A stretch of 64,000 nucleotides of DNA from FEB-25 sp963726315. Its GTDB lineage: Bacteria > Chloroflexota > Anaerolineae > Anaerolineales > UBA4823. The position numbers and the translations under genes are program-made. The stretch covers positions 124,001-188,000 of the forward strand of contig CAVSBZ010000005.1 of the NCBI GenBank assembly GCA_963726315.1. Direction: 5' to 3'. The notes below the pieces were generated by a model. That model saw only the letters and a program-made list of their open reading frames with translations, was not told where the DNA came from and made no database searches. Shown here piece after piece: positions 50,904-58,875 of this stretch (its first letter is position 1; every line of letters begins with the position of its first letter).

Positions 50904-53900
50904 TCACTTTCTGGTTATAGGCAGGAATATCTTGCCAAGCACGCTGAAGCTCCAGGTAGCGGATGGTAAAGAATCTCCAGCTGCATTGCTGGCTTTTACA
51001 AACCAGGTATGTGCCCATGGAGATATATTTACCGTGGTCGTTGTGATGGGAGTGGTTAAAGTAACTGTTGGGGTCTCATCAATATAGAGAATGTAACCCT
51101 CAGCAGGAGCGCCATCTGCAGCAGGCTGCCAGGAGAAAGTCACCAGGCTGTCTGTGACCGAGCCATTGGCAGGCGAAAGCAGGGTTGGCGCGTTTGGCGT
51201 CTCTGGCAGCTCGAGGCTCCAGGTGGCGGATGCCGGCGAGGCTCCTACAGAATTGGTCGCTTTTATAAACCAGGTGTGACCGCCAGGGAGCAAGTCCAAG
51301 GTCGTGGTGGTGATGGGCTCGGTGAATGTGACCACCGGGCTGTCGTCCACGTAGACGATGTATCCTTCAGGGACTGCTCCAAGATCCGCTGCTTTCCAAA
51401 CGAACGTCACCGGGTTGGTAACCAAACTGCCATTGGCAGGTGAAACCAACGTGGGGGCATCAGGAGCTAATCCATAGGTGCATTGATAGGGTTCATACGA
51501 TAGGGCGATATCATCCAGATAGATGCCATCCGCAGTGACGCCGGTGTCTGATATGAAGTGGAATCGCAACGCCACATTAGGCTGATTGTCCAAAACAGCT
51601 GCGTCGATGACTACATGGTGCCAGTCCTGGAACCCGTTGAAGGTTGCCAGGGGAGTACCATTCCACGTGTTGCCGCCATTGAGGGAATACTCAACGTAAA
51701 CATAGTCATAACCGGCTTCCAGTCCAAATTTAAACCAACCGCTCAGCTCGGTGTGACGTCTACCCGTTAAGTCGAAGGCAGTCGTGCGAACGAAGTTATC
51801 GGAATTATCCAGGTAGTCACCATCCGGGCTGTCCGTCCACGAATGGGTGGGGCTGTGGGCATCCGAAGTGGTGATCGCCCAGCTGTTCGGGGTACCACCG
51901 GTGGTCCAACCCATGGCGCCGTCTTCCACCGTGTTTGAGAATACATCCGTGCGCGGTAGAGGGATTGAGGCATTGAGGCTGAATGCTGTATTGTAAGTGT
52001 TGTAGCTATCCGTAACGACTGCCGAGAAGTTTAAATCCGTCCCACAGACCAGGCTCGGGTCGATCGAGAATAGATAGGGGGTTGTATTCAAACCGGTATC
52101 ACCCGCGGCGATATCTGCATAAGCTGAATCGGGAGTGCTAACCGTCACACCAGCGGTCAGGCTGGTCAGCTTGGAAGTGATCTGGGTCGAGGTGGTCGCT
52201 CCCTGGTTGAGCAGTGCTTCCGAAAGCAGGATGCCCTGCTCACCCGGTTCGGGGAAACCGTTGCCATTCCCGTTCGGGTCGGCAAGCTGCGTCCCTGCGT
52301 GGACGAGTGCAGGCACAGGGTCAAGGAAAAAGTCCTGCGTTGTGGTATTGCCGGCTGTTACGCTGACACCGCCGGCAAAATCATTGCCCGGGTAGCCTGG
52401 TAGGAGCGGACCTGCAGTAAGGTCATAGCTGCCGGCGATGAGATCGATCGAGAAGTGACCCGTTTGATCGGTAACTGAACTGAAGTTGTAGCTTGAACCT
52501 TCAGCGAATAACGGTACATCCGCGATCGGCTGGTTAGTCACCGAGTTGTACACAAAACCTTCAATTGTCCCCTTCGGTTGACCGCAGGATGGAAACCTGA
52601 ATGACCCGATGCGGGTACGCCAGTTGCTTCCACTTGTGGAATACTCCTGGGTATACCAGAAGGTGCAGTCATCGGTTGGGTCAATCGTCAGCATGGAATA
52701 GTCACCCCAACGGTTTGATCCCGTCTGCGATCCTGGACCCTGGAAAAGCTGGGCTTCATTCTGGGTGAGCAGGTTGGGAGTTTCACCTGCCAACCGTCCC
52801 GCGTAGCGTATGGCGGGGTACATCGCACTGCTGGAGACACTGTACCCGACGGCAATGTTACCTTCGCCATCGGCGGCGACGGAGCCCATCCAGCGATAGT
52901 TATCATCAGGCTGGTAGGTGCCCTGTTGGAAGATGGTTGGGCTGCCACCTGGGTCTTTAATTTCGTACCAGCGGATACCATCCACTCCATTTGAAACGAC
53001 GCTGTGATTGGCATACAGGGTTTCAACGCCGTTCAGGTTGCGGTATTGCAGCTGGAACATCATCCGGTCACCCAGGCTGTCCAGCTGCTGGGCGACATCT
53101 CTTTGGGGGACTGAATTCGCATATTGGAACTCTGCAGTCTGCAGGGTAATTGGACCCGTAAAAGTTGAATTGTCAGGGTTAGCCCAATCGGTATGGAATT
53201 GCCACAGGTTGAGGCTGTTTGGCGCGGCCACGTTGGCAAAGTACTCCGGTGAGCCGAACGGTGGTAGTGCCCCGCGGATATTTGCGGGTAGAAGCGATCC
53301 GCATATAACGTCGGTGCAGTCAAAATGGATTGCGGTCAATGGATCACCTTCGATCATGGCAGCACGATCTAACGCCCACACGCGCACACCAAAAATCGAG
53401 CCGAACATATTGGCAGACATATACCAGCCGTCGGTCCAGACACCCAGCTTGGGATAATCATTGAAGGCATCATCAAATGGTGGAGTATTGGCTAGTAATT
53501 CGTAGAAATACCAGCCACCGCTCACCGGGTCACCAGTCTGGGAAACGGCGATACATTCATAGTAATTTGGACCCGGCAGAGAAAAATCTGTCACGATCCA
53601 ACGGTCCACCTGCGGGTCGTATAAGACAACCACATCGCCGCGGTTGTTGTTATCGCAGCTGCTGCCCGGAGGACCCTGGAAGAAATCATTGTATGAAAGT
53701 TTTACCAATTGACTACCGGTGGCTTTGTCATAAATGCCCAAGGCGATATTTACGGTTTGTATGTAGACGGTTGGGCCGACATCGCCATTGGTATCTGGAG
53801 GTGTCCACCCACCCCCATCCGATTTCGTTAAACCATCAAAATTCATAATCGGATCTGGCATCTGGCCTTTGCCTGGGGATTGTTGGGCAACCGGGTCGAT

Positions 53901-54200
53901 CCAGGTGGGTGAGCCGTTGAGAATAGCCTTGTTTGGCTGCTTGACGGTGCCCGGTGCAGGGAGCTCACCCCCCGTGGAGGGCAGCTGAGGCAGGTCGCGC
54001 AGATCACCGTTAAACACTGTTGGTATTACGGGTTGGTCTGAGAACGGACCTTTGACATAGGAAGGGGTAGTACCTCCGTTTTGTGTTCCTGCTTGTGCTT
54101 TCTTTATATTTGTAAAGGGGATGAACGAGCTGGATAGCAATCCGGCAATTGCCAGGACTGTCATTACCGATGTCCAGAATTTTCTGGATGTTTGCAACAT
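50904..54200 (-). CDS. Large secreted multi-domain protein with Fn3 repeats and C-terminal LPITRK
   Basis: A 1098-residue protein with GGAGG before its ATG and a signal peptide ending KAQA (about residue 37). Residues about 120-545 form a large beta-rich domain (GWTPPDTNGDVGPTVYIQ, WGDYSMLTIDP) found in bacterial exoproteins. Next come a carboxypeptidase-regulatory-like module (about 548-640, GTIEGFVYNSVTNQPIADVPLFAEG) and a jelly-roll module of the immune-inhibitor-A type (about 760-895, ending GIYLDDIALSYE). Two Fn3-like repeats follow (each opening APTLxSPANGS and ending TWSxxL). The terminal KIFLPITRK matches the C-terminal peptide of other exported proteins here. No catalytic motif is recognised; surface binding or adhesion is likely. 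Confidence 0.82.
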   Translation of the reverse strand: MLQTSRKFWTSVMTVLAIAGLLSSSFIPFTNIKKAQAGTQNGGTTPSYVKGPFSDQPVIPTVFNGDLRDLPQLPSTGGELPAPGTVKQPNKAILNGSPTWIDPVAQQSPGKGQMPDPIMNFDGLTKSDGGGWTPPDTNGDVGPTVYIQTVNIALGIYDKATGSQLVKLSYNDFFQGPPGSSCDNNNRGDVVVLYDPQVDRWIVTDFSLPGPNYYECIAVSQTGDPVSGGWYFYELLANTPPFDDAFNDYPKLGVWTDGWYMSANMFGSIFGVRVWALDRAAMIEGDPLTAIHFDCTDVICGSLLPANIRGALPPFGSPEYFANVAAPNSLNLWQFHTDWANPDNSTFTGPITLQTAEFQYANSVPQRDVAQQLDSLGDRMMFQLQYRNLNGVETLYANHSVVSNGVDGIRWYEIKDPGGSPTIFQQGTYQPDDNYRWMGSVAADGEGNIAVGYSVSSSAMYPAIRYAGRLAGETPNLLTQNEAQLFQGPGSQTGSNRWGDYSMLTIDPTDDCTFWYTQEYSTSGSNWRTRIGSFRFPSCGQPKGTIEGFVYNSVTNQPIADVPLFAEGSSYNFSSVTDQTGHFSIDLIAGSYDLTAGPLLPGYPGNDFAGGVSVTAGNTTTQDFFLDPVPALVHAGTQLADPNGNGNGFPEPGEQGILLSEALLNQGATTSTQITSKLTSLTAGVTVSTPDSAYADIAAGDTGLNTTPYLFSIDPSLVCGTDLNFSAVVTDSYNTYNTAFSLNASIPLPRTDVFSNTVEDGAMGWTTGGTPNSWAITTSDAHSPTHSWTDSPDGDYLDNSDNFVRTTAFDLTGRRHTELSGWFKFGLEAGYDYVYVEYSLNGGNTWNGTPLATFNGFQDWHHVVIDAAVLDNQPNVALRFHFISDTGVTADGIYLDDIALSYEPYQCTYGLAPDAPTLVSPANGSLVTNPVTFVWKAADLGAVPEGYIVYVDDSPVVTFTEPITTTTLDLLPGGHTWFIKATNSVGASPASATWSLELPETPNAPTLLSPANGSVTDSLVTFSWQPAADGAPAEGYILYIDETPTVTLTTPITTTTVNISPWAHTWFVKASNAAGDSLPSATWSFSVLGKIFLPITRK

Positions 54201-54396
54201 AAGTTTTCCTCCAAAATTGGGAATGAGATAACGAAGTTTATCAGAATAGGATTAATGTAATATTAGTAATTCTACCTAAATTAGCCGAAAATATAAGCCT
54301 ATTTTTTAATACTCTATTCCCCAATGGACGTTCCCCGCGAGGCAAGTTTGTTTGATAAAATGAAGCGAGATTTTCACCGACCAATACAGGAGAGCA

Positions 54397-55329
54397 ATGA
54401 TGCAGAATAATGTTGTTGAGGTGAAGGATTTTCGCAAAGTCTACCCGGGCACGGTTGCGGTAGACAAGATCAGTTTCGAAGTATTCAAAGGCGAGATCTT
54501 TGGGCTGCTCGGTCCGAATGGAGCCGGGAAAACCACCACCATGGAAACCCTGGAAGGCTTGAGGCAACCTTCTGCCGGCACTTTGAGCGTGTTGGGTGTC
54601 GATCCCGTCCGGTCGCCGGCACGCCTGCGTGACCTGATCGGGGTTCAGCTGCAGTCGTCCGGGTTGCCCGGGAGTATGACACCGCGTGAAGCCATGGAGT
54701 TTTTCTGTGCGTATCATCAGGTGCCCTCACGGCATGATTTGCTCGATCGCCTGGGATTGGGGGAGAAGACAACAGCTCAATTCTCTACATTGTCCACAGG
54801 TCAACAACGCAGGCTGGCATTGGCATTGGCGGTTGCTCATGACCCTCCGCTGGTGCTGTTGGATGAGCCCACCGCCGGACTTGACGTTGGCTCACGCGTT
54901 GAATTGCATGAAGTGATGCGAGAGCTTCAGGCGAAAGGCACCACGATCATCCTCGCCACGCACGATATGGCGGAAGCTGAAAAAATGGCCGACCGGGTCG
55001 CCATCTTGCTCAAGGGCAGGATTGCCGCTGAAGGCAGCCCAATCGAGCTCACTGCAGCGGGTAAGGGCCTGGTCAAGATTTCTGTATCATCTGAAGCCTC
55101 CTGTTTATCGAAGGAGGGCACTTCGTTCCCCTCGGTGTCAAAGCAATTCACCAAGGATGAATATGTGATCTATTACAGCACTGATCCAGGAGAGACGGTT
55201 CCAGCCGTCCTCGGTTATATCAAGGCTCATGATGACCACCTGGTTGACTTGCGCGTCGAAAGACCATCATTGGAAGACAGATTTCTGGAAATCACTCAAC
55301 CAGATCTACCGACTGGAGAAATATTATGA
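54397..55329 (+). CDS. ABC transporter ATP-binding protein (ABC-2 exporter)
   Basis: A 310-residue ATPase with AGGAGAG before the ATG. Walker A is GPNGAGKTTTMETL and Walker B VLLDEPTAGLDV. The signature is LSTGQQRRLALA (Thr for the usual Gly) and the switch His is in ATHDMAEAEKMADR. It overlaps the permease start by ATGA. The pair resembles drug or lantibiotic exporters of the CcmA/NatA type. Because the permease frame is broken, function of the pair depends on whether that break is real. Confidence 0.92.
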   Translation: MMQNNVVEVKDFRKVYPGTVAVDKISFEVFKGEIFGLLGPNGAGKTTTMETLEGLRQPSAGTLSVLGVDPVRSPARLRDLIGVQLQSSGLPGSMTPREAMEFFCAYHQVPSRHDLLDRLGLGEKTTAQFSTLSTGQQRRLALALAVAHDPPLVLLDEPTAGLDVGSRVELHEVMRELQAKGTTIILATHDMAEAEKMADRVAILLKGRIAAEGSPIELTAAGKGLVKISVSSEASCLSKEGTSFPSVSKQFTKDEYVIYYSTDPGETVPAVLGYIKAHDDHLVDLRVERPSLEDRFLEITQPDLPTGEIL

Positions 55330-56142
55330 GTGCCTTCTTTTACCACTTCATGTACGATTTTCGCACCGGCTTGCGTGATAAATCACTTCTGCTGTTGAAT
55401 TACCTCTTTCCTTTGGGGTTTTACATATTGATGGGTTTGCTCATGACCGGCCTCAACCCTACGTTTGCACCCACCATGATCCCATCGATGATCCTGGTTG
55501 CCATGATGGCGTGCACTCTGTTAGGTCTGCCCAATCCGGTGGTCGAACTCACGCGAGGCCGGGATATTTCGCAGCTTTAAGATCAACGGAGTCCCAGCCC
55601 TTTCCATTGTCACCATCCCCGTGTTGACCAGCATGGTGCACATTATCCTGGTTTCCACCATCATCACGTTGACAGCTGGACCATTGTTTGGAGCAGGTAT
55701 CCCTGTCAACTGGGGCTACTTTATCTTGATCCTGTTCCTGACCGCCTTTACCATGGCAAGCATCGGCATGCTGATTGGAGTAGTCTCTCCCAATTCAAGG
55801 TCCATCGTCCTGTTCAGCCAGGCGATCTTCCTGCCATCCATGATCCTGGGCGGCTTAATGGTTCCTTCCGAAATGCTTCCGCCTGCTTTATACCGGGTCT
55901 CCCTGCTGCTACCCACCAGTTATGCTATGAACGCCTGGAAGAGTCTGGCTTTTGGGATGACGCCGACCTTAGACCCTTACCTGAGTATGCTTGTCCTGCT
56001 CGCCAGTGGGATCATCGCATTTGGCCTGGCGATCTATCTATTCAATTGGGATAGTAAAAATCGGCAGGTCGGGCGCAACAACTTATTGGGATTATTGGCT
56101 TTGCTTCCATATGTGCTGGGAGCTATATTTTTGTTCAGCTGA
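55326..56142 (+). pseudogene. ABC-2 permease with single-base frameshift
   Basis: The first frame gives MSAFFYHFMYDFRTGLRDKSLLLLNYLFPLGFYILMGLL to PNPVVELTRGRD and stops. The next frame continues EAGIFRSFKINGVPALSIVTIPVL and the remaining helices (GGLMVPSEMLPPALYRVSLLLPTSYAM) to a normal end. Removing one base near 55551 gives VVELREAGIFRSFKINGVP, the expected ABC-2 sequence, and a protein of about 271 residues. The inserted base is not in a homopolymer, unlike the other frameshifts in the window. It is coupled to the ATPase upstream. Confidence 0.8.
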
Positions 56143-56294
56143 TCCTGATTAGGAGATAAAATAGTCGAAAGATTAATCTTCAGTTTAATCCCCCTATTTT
56201 CGATAATTGATGTATGATTACTCTATCCGAGCAGTTCCGCTTTGGAAATTTGTCTCATCCTATACAATTGAAATGAGAAGAAAGGAGCACATCA

Positions 56295-56489
56295 ATGGCA
56301 TACAGCTTTAAAAACTCAAAGGGGCAAACCTATTTTCTCCATGCCACGACACGTGTCCTAAAGAGTGGTAAGAACCAGCATTTGTATTACTTCGCGAAAA
56401 CGGTGAAGGCAGGTGCTTTAGACCTCGTTCCCGCAGGTTATATGGTCGCAGAAAGTAAGACAGGACTGCCCGTATTAAAGAAAAAGTAG
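56295..56489 (+). CDS. Small conserved basic protein, unknown function
   Basis: A 64-residue protein with AAAGGAG before the ATG. MAYSFKNSKGQTYFLH, YYFAKTVKAGALDLVPAGY and ESKTGLPVLKKK form a compact strand-rich pattern that I recall from short hypothetical proteins in diverse bacteria. It has no membrane segment or cysteine. It has its own terminator about 100 bases downstream, so it seems to be an independent gene. Confidence 0.7.
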   Translation: MAYSFKNSKGQTYFLHATTRVLKSGKNQHLYYFAKTVKAGALDLVPAGYMVAESKTGLPVLKKK

Positions 56490-56593
56490 ATTGCTATCCT
56501 ATCCCTGGACTGTCAGCCGCCAGTGGATATTCTAAATCAGGCTGAAACGAAAATTAGCCACCCTGAATAGGTTGGTGAAGCTTGAAAAATATG

Positions 56594-56628
56594 CGGTGCA
56601 CTTCTTAGGAAGTGCACCGTGTTTTTTG
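56594..56628. terminator. Terminator after the 64-residue protein gene
   Basis: An 11-bp perfect stem (56594-56604 with 56609-56619), loop TTAG and a T6 run on the + strand. It lies 10 bases past the stop of the minus-strand HD-GYP gene and may serve both. Confidence 0.88.
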
Positions 56629-56638
56629 CAGATAAGCA

Positions 56639-58111
56639 TTACTGCCCAAAGAAAGCGTTGACCACTTCAGGGTCAAAATGCCTGCCCGTTTCTCTGGCAA
56701 TATGTGCAAGCGCCTGGTGCTCAGGCCAGGCATATCGGTAAGGGCGGTTGGATGTGAGTGCATCCCAAACATCCACCACGGCGAATATGCGGGCTGATAA
56801 GGGGATGTTGTTTGCCATCAATCCTTGCGGGTAGCCACTCCCGTCCCATCGCTCATGATGGCTGTATGGGATTTCCAACGCAGGTGACAGGTAATCAATC
56901 GTTTTCAACATTTCATAGGCATGCACAGGATGCTGGCGCATCACTTCCCATTCGTCAGGTGTGAGCGGACCCGGTTTCAACAATATCGAATCAGGGATGC
57001 CCATTTTACCAATGTCGTGCAGCAACGCGCCGCGCCGGATGTGCTGCAGGGCTTCACCGCGTATCCCCATCCGATCTGCAACCCTCAAGGTCATTTCAAT
57101 CACCCGGTGGGCATGACCAACCGTCTCACGGTCACGCAGCTCCAATGCCTTTGCCCATCCTTCCAGGGTGGCATCATAAGCAATCGATAATTCCGTGTTC
57201 GAATCCTGCAGCTGTTGAAATAGGGATGAATTGTCGAGGGCGATGGCAGCCTGACCGGCTAAGGCCTCAAGGAATTCCAGGTGCTCCGGATCGATCGATC
57301 GAGGTGCGCGTAAGAAGACTTCGAGCACACCCTTGATCTGTCCTTTGGCGATAAGGGGTATCCCGTAATAGACCTTGAATTCCTCCGCCTGGATTGGGAG
57401 CAATTGATTTTCGGCAGGTTGTTCGAGGGTAAGGTTAGGGATATGCACGGTTTTACGTGATAAAACCGCTTTTCCGGGCAGGCCTTCTCTCAACCGCATC
57501 GTGGCACCTGCGGGTGTCTCGGTTCGGAATCCACGCCTGGCACCGCATTCCAGCAGCGATGTCCCGATCCTGTGGAGCAGGATATCTGCGGCATCCACGT
57601 TGAGCTGAGCCATGATCTGTTCGAGCAAAATTCCCAGGGTGAACTGTAGGTCGGGTCCGGCTGAGATGGCGGCATCGATGGCGCGCAGCGCCTGGAAACG
57701 TCGCACCTGGCGTTGGATCGTTTCTTCAGCCACCTTCCAATCGGTGATGTCGGTGACACATCCATCCAGTATCTGGTGAGGTCCATCGGTAATCGATGAA
57801 CCACCTCCGACCTCCCTGACCCATTTTATCTTTCTGTTTTGGGTATGGATGCGGTATACCAGCTCGAAGGATTTTTGTTCTATCACCGCATTCTGGATAT
57901 TGATCCAAACCATTTCGCGATCATCCGGATAAATCAGGTCGCCATAGGACGTGGTCCGGTTCCTGATCAAATCAGCAGCATGATAACCAGTCAAATCAAA
58001 GCAGCCTTTGCTGACGTATTCCAGCGTGCGGCTTAAATCATTCCTGCACTGGAAAACCATGCCAGGGATATGATCGAGCAGCGTATTAAAGCGTAGGGAT
58101 AATTCCCTCAC
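56639..58111 (-). CDS. PAS-GAF-HD-GYP signalling protein
   Basis: A 490-residue protein. Residues about 1-130 form a PAS domain (LLDHIPGMVFQCRNDLSRTLEYVSKG, then a PAC tail IKWVREVGGGSSI). Residues about 155-300 form a GAF domain, and about 320-490 an HD-GYP phosphodiesterase. The last has LLHDIGKMGIPDSILLKPGPLT (HD) and SHHERWDGSGYPQGL (GYP-loop equivalent), so it likely degrades c-di-GMP or a related dinucleotide in response to a PAS/GAF signal. The start is uncertain: the listed GTG has no ribosome site, while an in-frame CTG or ATC about 24 bases upstream follows AAGGA. Confidence 0.87.
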   Translation of the reverse strand: MRELSLRFNTLLDHIPGMVFQCRNDLSRTLEYVSKGCFDLTGYHAADLIRNRTTSYGDLIYPDDREMVWINIQNAVIEQKSFELVYRIHTQNRKIKWVREVGGGSSITDGPHQILDGCVTDITDWKVAEETIQRQVRRFQALRAIDAAISAGPDLQFTLGILLEQIMAQLNVDAADILLHRIGTSLLECGARRGFRTETPAGATMRLREGLPGKAVLSRKTVHIPNLTLEQPAENQLLPIQAEEFKVYYGIPLIAKGQIKGVLEVFLRAPRSIDPEHLEFLEALAGQAAIALDNSSLFQQLQDSNTELSIAYDATLEGWAKALELRDRETVGHAHRVIEMTLRVADRMGIRGEALQHIRRGALLHDIGKMGIPDSILLKPGPLTPDEWEVMRQHPVHAYEMLKTIDYLSPALEIPYSHHERWDGSGYPQGLMANNIPLSARIFAVVDVWDALTSNRPYRYAWPEHQALAHIARETGRHFDPEVVNAFFGQ

Positions 58112-58176
58112 AGCGACATCTGTCTTCAGGATTGCACTTCCTTATAAAAAAGAGCTAACAATAGTTGTTTACCGGA

Positions 58177-58509
58177 TCAGTTTATCCTCACATATTGGGG
58201 CACAGGTTCCACCGGCAACTTTACCCGGTTATCCTGGTGATTACTCTGCTGGTGAGTGACCAGATTGGCGGCAAGGTCAACCAGGTTGGCGGGTCGAATT
58301 GATGATAGCCAACTCCGGTCCTCATCGCTCAGATTGAAGGTCTCACCTTGGTACCCAGATGCAACAGCTATTTCTGGGTTGGTCATCAGCATGCTACGAA
58401 AGCTCTTGCTGACGACGGCTGCACACAGCAGGCGGTTCAATTCATCGTTGGATGATGGATATTCTAGCTGTGCGTTGGTCTGCGTTACGGGTGAATCGAT
58501 CATTAACAT
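58177..58509 (-). CDS. Os1348/NHLP-clan (nitrile-hydratase-leader-like) protein
   Basis: A 110-residue protein from ATG 58509, chosen for the GAGG eight bases upstream; a GTG at 58602 overlapping the previous gene is the alternative. The core LNRLLCAAVVSKSFRSMLMTNPEIAVASGYQGETFNLSDEDRSWLSSIRPANLVDLAANL is the helical NHLP-type leader pattern (NPE-x-A-x-x-GY-x-GE-x-F-x-L). In other organisms this fold serves as the leader of ribosomally made peptides. Here the 35-residue tail (QSNHQDNRVKLPVEPVPQY) lacks Cys, Ser and a GG cut site, and no modification enzyme is near, so a precursor role is doubtful. It follows a 47-residue membrane peptide. Confidence 0.68.
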   Translation of the reverse strand: MLMIDSPVTQTNAQLEYPSSNDELNRLLCAAVVSKSFRSMLMTNPEIAVASGYQGETFNLSDEDRSWLSSIRPANLVDLAANLVTHQQSNHQDNRVKLPVEPVPQYVRIN

Positions 58510-58594
58510 TGGATTATCCTCAATTATCGGAATCATACTTATTTTGGTGGTAGCGAATCCTTGATTATTAGCTATGGATAAGCAGGAATCAGGA

Positions 58595-58738
58595 TTATCC
58601 ACTCAAGTCACCCATGATGGGTAAGCCCAAGATAACGCCGCCAGAGGCAGTCAGTGCGAGGACCATCAGAGCTACGCGTACATAGCGGGAATCGAGCTGA
58701 GAGAACTTTAAATAGATGTTTGAAAGGCAGGTGTTCAT
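58595..58738 (-). CDS. 47-residue single-pass membrane peptide
   Basis: The ATG at 58738 has GAGGAG upstream and encodes MNTCLSNIYLKFSQLDSRYV, then one hydrophobic helix (RVALMVLALTASGGVILGLPI) and a short tail MGDLSG. It lies between the BTAD regulator terminator and the NHLP-clan gene and overlaps an alternative start of the latter, which suggests coexpression. No family is recognised; it could be a toxin-like, signalling or anchoring peptide. Confidence 0.5.
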   Translation of the reverse strand: MNTCLSNIYLKFSQLDSRYVRVALMVLALTASGGVILGLPIMGDLSG

Positions 58739-58830
58739 TTTGAATATCTCCTCTAGGAAAAGTATTTTGTGGTGCTTTGTAAGCATATTATTACACAAAC
58801 ATGCCTCTAAAGTGTCAGTTAAAGGTTAAA

Positions 58831-58856
58831 AAAAACCCCATTTCCGGGGTTTTTTA
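58831..58856. terminator. Terminator after the MalT/BTAD regulator gene
   Basis: The AACCCC/GGGGTT-type stem (58831-58839 with 58846-58854), short loop and A/T runs on both sides make it bidirectional. It lies 22 bases past the regulator stop on the minus strand. Confidence 0.8.
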
Positions 58857-58875
58857 CCATTTTATTCCCCCCAAA

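Noticed and set aside
58177..58509. Confident lantibiotic or other RiPP precursor
   Set aside because: The tail has no Cys/Ser/Thr-rich core or GG cut site and no modification enzyme is nearby, so only clan membership is claimed.
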